Positions 22,600-34,848 of a DNA stretch of 64,000 bases are shown here, one piece after another. Position 1 is the stretch's first letter, and every line of letters starts with the position of its first letter. The translations under genes and the position numbers were made by a program. The notes beneath the pieces are model-generated. The model worked only from the letters and a program-made list of their open reading frames with translations. It was not told the origin of the DNA and did not search any database. The stretch comes from Dipteris shenzhenensis (lineage: Eukaryota; Polypodiophyta; Polypodiopsida; Gleicheniales): assembly GCA_047967505.1 (NCBI GenBank), contig CM106540.1, one strand, 5' to 3'.

Positions 22600-24372
22600 A
22601 CTCCCCCAATGGTGCTTGGGAGGATTCAAGATAAAGAAGAGGAAGAAGAGCCTATGGAACCACAACGGCAATGGCCATTCTTGAAGTGGGTAAAGTAGCT
22701 TTTGGACGAGAGAGAACCTCTAGCCATTGAGGAGGAACCATTCAAACTCCGCTGGTCCAAGAGATTAGAGGAGCAAAGAAGGGTACAAGAACAATTGGTC
22801 AATTATGCTTTGATGATAGAGGTGATCCGTGCTAAAGAACCCAAGTGTCTTGAAGAGGCACAGTGTGATGATAGGTGGATGGAGGCTATGCAGTCGGAGT
22901 ATGGCTCCATAATGAAGAACAACATGGGACCTTGTGGATCGACCACCAAAACACAAGGTAATCAGAACCAAGTGGGTGTACAAGACCAAGTACAAGTCCA
23001 ACGGCATGTTGGATAAGTACAAGGCTCGGCTCATGGCAAAAGGATTCGCACAGGTACATGGTTTTGATTATCAGGATACTTTTGCTCCCATAGATCAACT
23101 AACCACAATTCGTAGTGTCTTGGCTATAGCAGCACAAGAAAGTTGGCCCGTGATTCAGATGGATGTAAAATCCACCTTTTTGAATGGAGATCTCAAGGAG
23201 GAGGTATATGTGGAACAACCACCAGGTTTTGTGATCCCCGGTTCAGAAGGTAAAGTCTGTAAACTGAAGAAGGCACTTTATGGGCTGAGACAAGTCCCAC
23301 GAGCATGGTACCAGTAGATTGATGCCTACTTTCTGCAAAACGGGTTCAGGAGGAGCCCATCTGATGCAAATTTGTATAACTACAGAGAAGGAGGGAGGTG
23401 TATGATTATGGTCCTTTATGTGGATGACCTTGTCATAACAGGGAACCATGAAAAGAAGATCTCGTAGATAAAGCATTTGCTAGGAAGAGAGTTTGAAATG
23501 ATAGACCTCGGACTGCTGATGCATTTATGTTTGGGGATTGAAATTTGGCAAGAGCCAAAATAGATCTTCATCTCACAGCTGAAGTATGCTAGAGAGATAC
23601 TGAAGGCATTTGGCATGGCTGAGTGCAAGACAGTTGGCACCCCTATGGAGGTTGATGTGAAGCTCTCAAACAAGGATTCATCACCACGAAGTGAAGTACA
23701 GAAGGCTTGTGGGCAGTTTGATTTACTTGTGCAACACGTGGCCGGACATCAGCTTTGCGAGTGGTGTACTAAGCAGGTTTTCCAATAAGCCCCGGGAGAA
23801 CCATTGGAGGGCAGGGATGCAGGTGCTGAAATACATCAAAGGCACACTTGATTATGGCATCACCTATACCAAGGGCAACATCTTGATTGGATTCTGTGAC
23901 TTGCATTGGGCAGGAGATGTGGACAGCAAGAGATCAGTGACAGATTACTATTTCTCACTTGGATCTAGAGCTGTGTCATGGGTCAGCAAGAAGCAACCCA
24001 CAGTTGCTCTTTCTTCTACCGAGGCTGAGTACAAATCAGCATGTTTTGCTTCTTGTGAGGCAGTGTGGTTAAGGAGGATTTTAGAAGACATGGGTGCAGT
24101 GCAAGCCTACGCAGTTATCATGTGACAATCAGAGTTGCATGGCAATCGCCAAGAACCTGGTGTACCACGCTCACACAAATCACATTGAGATTCATTGTAC
24201 GTGAGCTCATCATGGATGGAGAGGTCGACTTGGTGTGTACTGTCCGACCATAGAGAATGCTGCAGACATCTTCATGAAGGCTCTTGGAAGAGACTTGCTG
24301 GAGAGGCATCTTCATCGACTTGGCATTGGGCCAAAAAAGTAAGTTCACTTGCAAGTGGACATTGAGGGGGGG
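22600..24372 (+). pseudogene. copia element 1b: reverse transcriptase, RNase H and polypurine tract
   Basis: The RT begins at ~22935, after a frameshift, with HKVIRTKWVYKTKYKSNG. It includes QMDVKSTFLNGDL and the catalytic YVDDL at ~23419. In-frame TAGs occur at ~23316, 23466 and 23562. RNase H follows (DISFASGVLSRF, ALSSTEAEYKSA) and ends near 24125, after which frames break up. The polypurine tract attgaggggggg at 24361-24372 directly precedes the 3' LTR. The order PR-IN-RT-RH identifies Ty1/copia. Confidence 0.92.
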
Positions 24373-24925
24373 TGTTAGATATCAATGCTCCACTCTCATG
24401 TAACTACATGGGAACTAGCTAACTCTACTTGTAAGCCCCCATATGAGGAGAAGGCATTTGAGTAGCTCGATTATCCACCAATAGGTCCTAGTTTGGACAC
24501 CAGATGGGGGCCATGTGTGGCCTGATGGCTGGACAGCTTCAGATAGAGTTGGCACACTGCCAACTAGGCTACATGCAAGTGTGGGAAGGCATCCCATGAC
24601 TGACCGCACTGAGGGTAGATGGAGCATTTCCCGAGGTAGCCCACTCTCGGGTTGCAAGGCCCGTTTGGAGCCCCAGATGATCCCGGATGGATGTGGGCTG
24701 AACGGTGAATGTAGGTCAGTTGCTCTATTCTGCACCATGGTTCTATCGTGTGGTTAGTGGCCTATTTTGAGAAACCTCCAGTCGGCCGGTTTGGGCGGAT
24801 TGGGTCGGTCTTCCAATTGAGTCTAACCGACTGGCCGCGGTGGCTATATAAGAGCAAGCTCATGAAGCCCATATTCATCACTGGCTACAGCAACCTTGAT
24901 TCCTTATCATCTAGCCTCCATCCTC
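24373..24925 (+). repeat. copia element 1b 3' LTR, truncated
   Basis: Starts TGTTAGATATCAATGC, the same as the LTR at 20436-21151. It contains ggtggctatataagagcaag (promoter core) near 24840. Similarity to the full LTR stops at ~24925, where another copia LTR begins. The missing ~160 bp of R/U5 do not reappear later in the window. Confidence 0.9.
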
Positions 24926-25227
24926 TGTTGAGATATCAAGCTCTACCCCCGATATATCTCCTGGTGGATGACTATCATTTATGTCACCGCCTATGTTAGT
25001 TGTACTCGTGGTGTAGTTAGACTACCACGTATGTTTTTGGTTTGGGTTCACATATGAACCACGTATTCTAGGGTTTGACATATAGGATTTTTCCCTCTTC
25101 TATTGTAGTTGTTGTTGTGTGCAAAAGTGAAGAAAGACTTCACCCTCCAACCTTGTGTCCTCTCTCTTTTGTGTGTTGTGAAGAAAGCTGAACTCGAGTC
25201 TCCTATCTCTCTCCCTCATTCTTTACA
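24926..25227 (+). repeat. copia element 2 5' LTR (302 bp)
   Basis: TGTTGAGATATCAAGCTC...CTTTACA, followed at once by the primer site TGGTATCAGAGCC at 25228. The ends match the LTR family of the complete element at 31254-36731, but the interior is clearly more diverged, so it is an older or different subfamily. It is inserted into (and replaces the end of) the LTR of element 1b. Confidence 0.88.
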
Positions 25228-26341
25228 TGGTATCAGAGCCTTGTTCATGGTAAGGAGCTCAAGAAAGCAAACCAAGTTTGTGGTTTCCTGGTAAGAGGAC
25301 CACTGTTGCTTTCCTATTTCAAGTTTGGGAGCAAATCTCTGCAGGTAGCACAGCCAGAAGTGCAGGAGTGCACTGTTTCAGATTGAGAGGCCCTTCGCGG
25401 TGTGGCGAGAGCGCAGTATATGCTGCGGGACTGGGCGAAGCGGTGTGGTGACTTTATTTTTCTGATTTGAGGCCGTTTCGGAGCCCGTTTTGAAGGCGGA
25501 AGTTCTTCGCAGGCACTCAGAAAAAGGCCCTGTTTTTTGCTATGCGACCACTGCGCGGCTAGTCGGTGGAAAGGTGCCACCGAAATTGCATCGTATACCT
25601 ATGTGCAGAGATATTGGGAGTTGCAGATTCTCTTGCCTCCATTGGAGCACCTGTTGATGATGAGGACTTAGTGTCCATGACCTTGAATGGTCTTGGGAAA
25701 GATTATGCACAGTTTCGGACATCCATTGGAGTCCGTGAAACATTTCCTGATTTTCAGGAACTTATTGCTCTCTTGCTAAGTGAAGAGCAAAGGAATGGTG
25801 GTTCAGCCACCTCAACTTCTCAAGAGACTACTTTCTACTCGAATACAGGTAGAGGCAGGGGTGGAGGAAGAGGCCGTTTTGGTGGCCGTGCAGGAAATCA
25901 GAACCAGCAGCAACAACAGGAAAACCAGTCCTATGGAGGAGGACGTGGTAGTTCTAGAGGCAGGGGGAGCCAAAGAGGCCGTGGTTCATGGCAAAGGAAC
26001 CAGCAAGTAAATAGCAGCACAGAATGCTATTATTGTGGAAAGCCTGGACACAAGGAGAATACATGCTATAAAAAGCAGAATGACATCAAAAGTGGGAAGT
26101 TGCAGCAAAGCAACTATGCATCATCAAGTGGGCATGGTGACGACAGAAATGAGCACCTTTTTGTGATGCAGCATATGGTTAACTCCATGTCAGGAGATGC
26201 TGCAGCTTGCAATGATGTTTGGTATGTTGATTCAGGTGCCTCTAACCACATGACCAGTCATGGTGAGTGGTTTCATGATGTTAGAAATTTGGATAAGCCA
26301 GGTTATGTTGAAACAGGTGATGATACTGCGCACCCAATTAC
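25228..26341 (+). pseudogene. copia element 2: leader, 5'-deleted gag and protease
   Basis: The primer site is at 25228. The leader runs to ~25625, where an internal deletion has removed the gag start: leader sequence passes directly into DSLASIGAPVDDEDLVSM. Gag continues with a long Gly/Arg/Gln-rich tract (GRGRGGGRGRFGGR), a CCHC knuckle CYYCGKPGHKENTC near 26025, and the protease motif WYVDSGASNHM near 26220. It ends in a TAG near 26343. Compared with the related complete element on the minus strand, roughly the first 110 gag codons are missing. Confidence 0.88.
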
Positions 26342-28377
26342 GTAGGTTGGTAAAGTGCCATTGGCTATGCAGGATGGCAAAACGAAGTACTTGGCAGATG
26401 TACTTCATGTTCCAAAAATTCACTAAGAACCTGGTTTCAGTTGGCCAGATGGTTGAGCAAGGTCTGCAGGTTAGATTCAATCCTGATGGATGCTTTGTTG
26501 AGGACTTGAAAAATAAGTGCCGCTTGATTGCAAAAGGCAACAAAAATGGCAGAATGTTCACCTTGGATGTTGATATGCCTGAGGTGAAAGCTGCTATGTT
26601 TGCGCATGGGAGAGGTGTCATTGCAGATATTGAGATATGGCACAAGCGCATTGGGCACGTGAATATACAAAGGCTGAAATCTATGCAAACAAAAAACATT
26701 GTTGCAGGTTTGCCTAAATTCAGAGTTGAAGGAATGCAAAAGGTATGTGAAGCATGCCAAATGGGTAAGCAGGCCAGACATGCATTTCCCAAAAATGCTA
26801 AGGTGAGCAGAAGACCTTTGGAAGTGATCCAGTCAGATGTTTGGACAAGTAGGACGGGCGATCCTAAATGAGAAAAACATGCCTGATTATTTTTGGGCTG
26901 AAGCAGTAGCAACTGCTGTTTATATTATGAACAGAACCCCCACTGCAGCTGTCCATGGCATGACACCTGAAGAAATGTATACAGGCCAAAAACCAGATAT
27001 TTCTCACTTGAAGGTATTTGGTTGCATAGCTTATGTTCATGTTCCTGATGAGAAGAGAACAAAGCTGGATCCAAAGGCAGAAAAATGCATCTTTATTGGA
27101 TATTCTCTGCACCAGAAAGGGTATCGCTGTTATAACCCTTCCACCCGCAAAATGCAAGTGAGCAGAGATGTTGTTTTTGATGAAATGAGCAGCTGGTATG
27201 CACCAACTGTTATGGTAGGAGATGCAGATGCAGGAAATGGGAATGCTGCAATAAATACAGAGCAGCAATCTCAAGCCTTGAGTGGACCCAGAGAGTCCTC
27301 TACTAGTGGATCTAATGCATGGACAGGGAGATTGAGATCTAGTGAATCGTCACATGGCAGTCCTGATAGTGTTGTGCAGGTATCACATAAGGGAAAAGAA
27401 AAAGTGGACCATGCTCCAGTGTTTGATGTGTCTGCTGGTAGCTCTCATGTTGATGGAGAGTCAAGTGGCTCTGAAATGAGCCTTGATGAGGAACTTGGGA
27501 TTCCTTCTGTTGTTACACCTGGTGCAAGGAAAAGCAGGCATGATTTAAAGACTCCTGCAACTGATCCAGTTGTACGGAGGTCCACTCGTATTAAGTATCC
27601 AGTTGATAGGCTGAGATATGATGGGTATACAGCACATCACTATGCTTATATGGTCAAGGTTCTAGAGGAGCCAGAGCCCACATGTTTTGAGGATGCAGCA
27701 GGGCATAAAAATTGGGAAGCAGCTATGGATGAAGAGATGGCTGCCTTGGATGCAAACCACACTTGGGATTTGATGCCTTTGCCTCATGATAAGAAGGCTA
27801 TTGGCTGCAAGTGGGTTTACAAAGTAAAGCACAATGCTGATGGGTCTGTTAGCAGGAGGTACAAGGCAAGATTGGTTGCCAAAGGTTTTGTACAGACATA
27901 TGGAATTGACTATGAGGAAACTTTCAGCCCAGTTGCAAGGATGGCAACTGTGAGAGCAGTAATTGCTATGGCTGCTGCAAAGGGATGGTCTTTGCATCAG
28001 ATGGATGTGAAAAATGCCTTCTTGCATGGTGACTTGCAGGAAGAGGTTTATATGATGCAGCCAGAAGGTTATGAGGATAATGCACACCCCGATTTTGTAT
28101 GCAGGTTGTGCAAAGCCTTGTATGGCTTAAAACAGGTGCCAAGGGCATGGTCAGACAAGATAGGGCAATATCTTGTCACTATTGGATTTCAGATTTCCAA
28201 TTCAGATTTTTCACTTTATGTGAAAAGGACAAACAGAGGGATTGTGCTTATAGTCATCTATGTTGATGACTTGATTATTACAGGTGATAGTGATGCAGAC
28301 ATCAATGAAGTGAAGCTGCTATTGAAGCAGAAATTTGAGATGAAAGATTTGGGAGAGCTGCGTTACTTACGTTTGGG
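26342..28377 (+). pseudogene. copia element 2: integrase with core deleted, and reverse transcriptase
   Basis: After a frameshift near 26415 the frame gives the GAG-pre-integrase part (IWHKRIGHVN...CEACQMGKQARHAF). At ~26845 (QSDVWTSR) it jumps straight to the far side of the integrase (GQVGRAILNEKNMPDYFWAE), so the catalytic core is missing. From 26837 to 28426 one open frame of 529 codons runs through the IN tail, a Ser-rich linker and RT ([38 protein letters not shown] at ~28258). RT breaks off at ~28377. No RNase H is present. Confidence 0.88.
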
Positions 28378-28591
28378 CATTTCAAAGCTTTTAAATCTAT
28401 GGAGGGGAAGAGTACCTCTCAAATGAGTTTGCAAGGTTCCTGCAGGAGCATGGCATAAAGCAGCAATATTCATGCAGTCATACCCCACAGCAAAATGGAC
28501 TTGCAGAAAGGAAAAACAGGCGTATTGGAGAGGTATCTCGTGCCGTGCTCAACGAAAAAGACTTACTAGATTATTATTGTGCTGAAGCACT
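28378..28591 (+). pseudogene. displaced copia integrase fragment
   Basis: Directly joined to the RT of element 2 is a piece of integrase core: GHFKAFK, then after a small deletion EFARFLQEHGIKQQYS, HTPQQNGLAERKNRRIGE and LNEKDLLDYY. In a normal copia this lies upstream of RT, so the order is wrong and a second element copy must have contributed. It ends at gctgaagcact, where the next LTR starts. Confidence 0.85.
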
Positions 28592-28949
28592 TGTTGAGAT
28601 ATCGAGCTCCACTCATGATATGGCAGGGTGACCGTTGTGCATTTATGTCACCGACTTGTTAGCTATAGATTCGGTTGGTACACCGCCCATGAATAATAGC
28701 TAGATGACAGCTATCTTTATGTACTCTAGTTAGTGGCTCAATTAGTATGCCACCTAGGTTAGCAAAGTTTTGTTTGAGACCCACATATAGGGTTCACCTA
28801 TTCCTTTTGTACTTAGAGAGAGTTCTTTTGCCTTTCACAACTAAGAAGATGAAAATTGTTTTCAGCCTCCATCTTTGTGTGTATTCCCCCATTGTATATG
28901 TGAGAAAGCTGCAAGTGAGACTCCTTACTTCTCTCCCACTCTCTTCACA
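28592..28949 (+). repeat. copia element 3 5' LTR (358 bp)
   Basis: TGTTGAGATATCGAGCTCC...CTCTTCACA, followed by TGGTATCAGAGCTTGG (primer site, 28950-). It is very similar to the LTRs of the complete minus-strand element (31254-31605 and 36418-36731), so it belongs to the same young family. Confidence 0.9.
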
Positions 28950-29842
28950 TGGTATCAGAGCTTGGTTCATGGTAAGGAGCTCAAGAAAGCAAACCAAGTT
29001 CACGGTGCCTTGGTAAAAGTATCAGTGTTGCTTTCCTTTTTCAAGTTTGGGAGCAAATCCCTGCAAGTAGCACAGCCAGAAAGTGCAAGAGCGCACTGTC
29101 TCAAATTGGGACACCCTTGGCAGTGTGGCAAGAGGCAATCACAAAATATTAGTGGACTTGTAGTGTCCTATAGCAATGGTTCACATACTTCACCATGGAC
29201 AGGTAGATTGAGATCAAGAGGATCTCCTCAAAGCAATGCAGATAGTGGCATGCAAGTATCACAAAAAGGAAAAGAGAAAGTAGATCAGCCCATGTTTGAT
29301 GTGAATGCAGGTCACTCTTATGTGGATGGTGAATCCAGTGGCTTAGAACAGAGCCTTGATGATGAGTTGGTTATTCATTCTGTTGTTACACCTAGAGTAA
29401 GGAAGACAAGGGATGTTTTGAGAGCACCTAGTAGTGAGCCTATTTTGCGTAGGTCTACCAGAGTTAAGTATCCTAGCTAGGCTGAAATATGATGGATTTA
29501 CAGCCATTCACTATGCCTGTATGGTCAAAGTGATACATGAACCAGAACCCACTTCTTTTGAGCAAGCCATGGGAAAAGAAAAATCGGAGAAAGCCATGGA
29601 TGAAGAAATGGATGCCTTGGAAGCAAATGCTACATGGGAATTAGTGCCTTTGCCTAAAGACAAGAATGCAATTGGCTGGAAGTGGGTTTATAAGGTGAAG
29701 CACAATGCAGATGGTTCTGTGAACAGATACAAGGCAAGATTAGCTGTCAAGGGTATGCACAGACATATGGCATTGATTATGAAGAAACGTTAAGTCCGAT
29801 TGCAACGACGGCAACTGTAAGAGCAGTCATTGCTATGGATGC
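28950..29842 (+). pseudogene. copia element 3 internal remnant (linker and N-terminal RT)
   Basis: After the primer site and ~150 bp of leader, the sequence jumps to the Ser-rich IN-RT linker ([16 protein letters not shown], near 29165). It continues to the RT start ([18 protein letters not shown]) and ends at RAVIAMDA near 29842. Gag, protease and integrase are absent. The right end is cut by the gypsy LTR at 29843, so the rest of RT has been lost or displaced. A TAG at ~29476 and frameshifts show decay. Confidence 0.87.
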
Positions 29843-30978
29843 TGTTGACTCTGTTCCAACATGAACTTATGTAGAAAGAGAATGTGATACAACTTTGTGT
29901 TACAACTTCTACATACAACTTCTACATGTAGAAAAAGAATGTGTTACAACTTTGTGTTACAACTTTGTGATACAACTTTGTGTTACAACTTCTACATGTA
30001 GAAAGAGAATGTGTTACAACTTTGTGTTACAACTTTGTGATACAAATTTGTGTTACAACTTTGTGATACAACTTTGTGCAGAGAGAGAAGCTCTCCAACT
30101 TGTATAAATACCCCATAATGGAATGAAGCCCACACTCTTTGGGGCATTGTGTTGAGTCTACTTTGGTATTCCAAGCATTTGTCTCAAGTGTCCATGCTTC
30201 CTTGCACTCCACGTCCAAAAGCATGTCCTAACCTTGCAACTCCTCCTCCCCTCTCCTCCAACCTTGCAACCCACCCTCTCCCTCTCCTCCTCCCTCCTCC
30301 TTCTTCCTCCTCCTCCTCCCTCCTCCTCCTCCTCCTCCCTCCTCCTCCTCGCTCCTCTCTCCTCCTCCTCCTCCTCCCTCCTCCTCCTCTCTCCTCCCTC
30401 TTCTTTCCCCCATGCTCTTACACCTTCTTCCTCTCTCACTCCTATGCTCCCCTGAACCCTTTGATCCTCAACCCTTAAAACTCCATGATCTACGAGGGAG
30501 ACGAGTTCTCCACCATGTACTCTACCCTGACCTTGGAACCTCCTTCTAAACCATGGAACCTCCTTCTAAACGCTGGAACCTCCTTCTGAACCTTGGATCC
30601 TCCTTCTAACCCTGGACTCCTTCTAAACCTTGGAACTCTTTCTAAACCCTGGAACCTCCTTTTGAACCATGGAACCTCCTTCTCACCCTAGAACCTCCTT
30701 CTAACCCTTAAACTCCTCCTAAAACCTACAACCCCCAATGAAGGTGAAAGCCTTCATTACCTCAACAAAGATGATTTACGTTCCTTTTACACATGCATGC
30801 ACTTTGTTTGCTCACCACACTTAAGCCTACGTCTCTCACCGAAACATGACTCGAGGTCCTAAGCTACACATATACTACAACTGACAACTCTAATATATCT
30901 GTAGGTGACAAAAAGCCTTAGAACCCTGCAAACATAGAATACCCCTTTTCCTACGAAAGTAGTAGGAAAGAGCCAACA
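29843..30978 (+). repeat. Ty3/gypsy 5' LTR (~1136 bp)
   Basis: Begins TGTTGACTCTG and ends GAGCCAACA, directly before a gypsy-type primer site. Features in order: a U3 tandem array of gttacaactttgtg units (29880-30080), a TATAAATA promoter core at 30103, a (CTC)n tract (30240-30410), and repeats of tggaacctccttctaaac (30530-30700). It interrupts the RT of copia element 3. No second LTR is in the window; the far end lies beyond the gap at 44516. Confidence 0.82.
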
Positions 30979-31253
30979 TTTGGCGCCACTGCCGGGGAGA
31001 CTAGCGTCTCAAGTAGTGAGTAAACATATGTAGGTATGTGTAAAAAACAAACTACTTCGAACTTTTATGAACATAACACTCAAGGGCAAGGAGAGTAAAA
31101 TTTTTTCCCATTTTTAGCCAACCATATCTACCCCAAGCATCAACCTAAGGTTTTCTTAAGAAATTTTCTTTATTTCTTAAAGAGAAGCCACATGATAAAC
31201 AATCAGGCTAGGTAGTGGACACGAATGCGCAGAGATTGCAATTTCGATCATTT
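30979..31253 (+). other. gypsy primer-binding site and start of leader
   Basis: TTTGGCGCCACTGCCGGGGA at 30979-30998 is the primer site of the kind found in plant Tat/Athila-type gypsy elements. The following ~250 bp are untranslated leader. They are cut at 31253 by the nested copia element and resume at 36732. Confidence 0.85.
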
Positions 31254-31605
31254 TGTGAGGATAGTGGGAGAGAGGGAAGGAGTCTCACTTGCGGCTTTCT
31301 CACATACACAATGGGGGAATACACACAAAGGTGGAGGCTGAAAACAGTTTTTTTGTTCTTAGTTGTGAAAGCCAAAAGAACTCTAGTACAAAGAAATAGA
31401 AGAACCCTATATGTGGGTCTCAAACCAAACTCAACTAACTAAGGTGGCATACTAACTGAGCCACAAACTAGAGTAGATAAGGATAGCTGTCATCCAGCTA
31501 TTATTCGTGGGCAGTGTACCAACCGCATCTGCAGCTAACAAGTCGGTGACATAAATGCACAATGGTCACCCTGGCATATCGCGAGTGGAGCTCGATATCT
31601 CAACA
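31254..31605 (-). repeat. copia element 4 3' LTR (352 bp)
   Basis: Minus-strand TGTTGAGATATC...CTCACA. It differs from its partner at 36418-36731 by a ~38-bp segment (cttgcggctttctcacatac and neighbours) present only here, and by roughly a dozen substitutions by eye, so the insertion is not recent. The polypurine tract gagctcaagggggag lies just inside, at 31606-31620. Confidence 0.93.
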
Positions 31606-31620
31606 CTCCCCCTTGAGCTC

Positions 31621-33558
31621 AATCCCAATTCGTGCACACCAAGCAGGTCTCTGAACTTGCGCAGCTTCTCTGCGCCCAATGATTTCATGAATATGTCAGC
31701 TACCTGATCCTCTATGCTGACATAAACTAGATCAATAAGACCTAGTAAAACCTTCTCCTGCACATAGTGATAATGCACCTCAATGTTCTTTGTTCTAGCA
31801 TGATAGACTAGGTTATTTGCCAAGTGTATATTGCTCATGTTGTCACAATAAATGACAACTAGCCCACTGATGTATATCATAGAGTAGCTTATGCAACCAA
31901 GCTACCTCGCATGCAGCCATTGCTGCACCCTTGTACTTAGCCTTTGTGCTCAACAAGGCAACTGTAGGCTGTTTCTTGTTGCTCCAAGTGACTGCAGCAC
32001 TCCCAAAAGAGAACACATATCCACTGGTAGATCGTCTATCAGAAATACTACCATCCCAATCAGCATCAGTGTATCCATGCAACTGTATCTGAACCCCAGC
32101 CTCATAAAATAGTCCATACTGTAATGTGGACTTCACATACCTGAGTATGCGTCTAGCCGCATCCAAATGCGGTTTCCTTGGAGCCTGCATAAACTGACTT
32201 ACCAATCCAATAGCATAGCTTAAATTTGGCCTGGTAATAGTCATATAAATCAAACTTCCTACTATGCGTCTGTACATAGTAGGGTCTTCCAGAAGCTCAC
32301 TTGCATCTGGGCTCAGCTTCACATTCTGCTCCAAAGGAACTGAAATAGGCTTATAGCCTGTCATCCCATATTTGGACAGCATGTCCAATCCATACTGCCT
32401 CTGCAAGAGCTGTATCCCACTTGGTGATCTAATCACCTCAATGCCCAAGAAATAACGCAGCTCTCCCAAATCCTTCATCTCAAACTTATGCTTCAATAGC
32501 ATTTTCACATGAAGGATATCTTCATCACTATCACCTATGATGATCAAATCATCAACATAAATGACAAGCAGCATAATCCCTTTCTCTATTTTTCTCACAT
32601 AGAGTGAGAAATCTGCCTTGGAAATCTAAAAGCCAATAGTGACAAGATACTATCCTTTCTTGTTAGACCATGCTCTAGGTGCTTGCTTCAAGCCATACAA
32701 GGCTTTCTTCAACCTGCAAACAAACTCAGGATGAATAGCATGAACATAACCTGCTGGCTGCTCCATAAAGACCTCTTCTTGCAAATCACCATGTAAGAAG
32801 GCATTCTTTACATCCATATGATGTAAAGACCATCCCTTTGATGCAGCCATAGCAATGACTGCTCTTACAGTTGCCATCCTTGCAACCGGACTGAATGTTT
32901 CTTCATAATCAATGCCGTATGTCTATGCATACCCCTTGACAACTAATCTTGCCTTATATCTATTCATAGAACCATCTGCATTGTGCTTGATCTTGTAAAC
33001 CCACTTACAACCAATTGCATTCTTGTCTTTAGGCAAAGGCACCAATTCCCATGTAGCATTTGCTTCCAAGGCATCCATTTCTTCATCCATGGCTTTCTTC
33101 CATTTTTCATTTCCCATGGCTTGCTCAAAAGAAGTGGGTTCTGGTTCCTGTATCACTTTGACCATATAGGCATAGTGAATGGCTGTAAATCCATCATATT
33201 TTAGCCTATCCACAGGATACCTAACCCTGGTAGACCTGTGCAAAATAGGCTCACTTCCAGGTGCTCTCAAAACATCCCTGGTCTTCCTTACTTTAGGTGT
33301 AACAACAGAAGGAATACCCAACTCATCATCAATGCTCTGTTCTGAGCCACTGGATTCACCATCCACATAAGAGTGACCTGCATTCACATTAAACATGGGC
33401 TGATCTACCTTCTCTTTTCCTTTTCGTGATACCTGCATACCACTATCTGCATTGCTTTGAGGAGATTCTCCTAATCTCAATCTACCTGTCCATGGCGAAG
33501 TATGTGAACCACTGCTAGAGGACACTGCAAGTCCACTGATATTTCGTGACTGTTGCAT
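31621..33558 (-). pseudogene. copia element 4: linker, reverse transcriptase and RNase H
   Basis: From 33558 down: a Ser-rich linker, then RT with [34 protein letters not shown] and the catalytic YVDDLIIIGD (~32550). RNase H follows (RRIVGSLIYMTITRPNLSYA, YTDADWDGSISDRRST, and LLSTKAKYKGAA, where the usual acidic Glu reads Lys). In-frame TAGs are at 32923, 32650 and 32626. The frame shifts near 31860, and the C-terminal end (DNMSNIHLANN...HARTKNIEVHYHYV) is in another frame down to ~31620. Confidence 0.92.
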
Positions 33559-34848
33559 TGAATTCTATGCAGCATTACAATTTTGTGCATTTACATCAAT
33601 CATCACATTTACTAGTTTATGCCAGCTGCTCATCTCATCAAAAACAACATCTTTGCTCACTGTAAACTTACGAGTAGAAGGGTTATAGCATCTATACCCT
33701 TTCTGCTACAGAGAATAGCCAATAAAGACACACTTCTCAACTTTTGGATCCAACTTGGACCTCAACTCATCTGGCACATGAACATAGGCAATGCAACCAA
33801 AAATTTTCAAATGAGAAATGTCTGGTTTCCTACCAGTATACATCTCCTCTGGCGTCATGCCATGTATTGCTATAGTGGGAGTCTTGTTCATTATGTAAAC
33901 TACTGTAGCAACTGCTTCAGCCCAATAATAATCTGGAAGATCTTTCTCATTTAGCATGGCCCTAGATACCTCTCCAATATGCCTATTTTTCCTTTCTGCA
34001 ATTCCATTTTGCTGTGGGGTATGACTGCATGAATATTGCTGCTTTATGCCATGCTCCTGCAAGAACCTTGCAAACTCATTTGAGAGCTACTCTCCCCCTC
34101 CATCTGACCTTAGGCATTTTATTTGCAGGCCTGTTTCTTTTTCAACCATAGCTTTAAAAGCTTTGAAGTGCCCAAACACTTCACTTTTCTTTTTCATAAA
34201 ATACACCCAAACTTTTCTGCTGAAGTCATCAATAAAAGTGACAAAATAGTGATAGCCTCCAATAGATGCAGCTTTAGTAGTCCACACATCATAGTGGATT
34301 AATTCCAATGGCTTTTTACTCTCTTGAACATGCCTAGGAAATGGTTTCCTTGCCTGTTTTCCAAATTGACAGGCTTCACAAACCTTATGCATTTCTGCAA
34401 CCTTGAATTTAGGCAATCTTGCAACAATATTTTGGGCTTGCATTGATTTAAGTTGCTGTATATTAACATGACCAATGCGTTTATGCCAGATATCAATATT
34501 TCCAACTACACCAGTCCCATGTGCAAACATTGCTGCACTTAATTTAGGCATGTCCACATCCAACGTAAACATCCTGCCCTTCTTCTTTCCTTTTGCTATC
34601 AAGCGACCATTATTTTTCATATCCTCAACAAAGCATCCATGAGGATTAAATCTGACCTGCAAGCCCTGCTCAACCATTTGACCAACAGAAACCAGGTTCT
34701 TGATGATGTTTGGGACATGAAATACATCAAACAGGTATTTGTTTTTCCCATCCTGCATAGACAAAGGAATTTTACCAATCTGCACAATAGGATGTGCAGT
34801 ATCATCACCAGTCTCCACAAATCCTGGTTTTTCCATTTTCCTTGCATC
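33559..34848 (-). pseudogene. copia element 4: integrase
   Basis: The GAG-pre-integrase segment IWHKRIGHVN...CEACQFGKQARKPF lies near 34500-34360. The catalytic core has IHYDVWT, FIDDFSRKVWVYF and the EFARFLQEHGIKQQYS region. The conserved HTPQQNGIAERKNRH and the C-terminal KCVFIGYSL follow. A TAG at 34087 replaces the Tyr codon after GGGE (the sister copy at 28440 reads tac). Further TAGs are at 33706 and ~33563. Confidence 0.92.

Noticed and set aside
25228-25240. Primer-site sequence as a possible tRNA gene fragment
   Set aside because: Only the 3' complement of initiator tRNA-Met is present, right after an LTR end. No cloverleaf or internal promoter boxes are visible.
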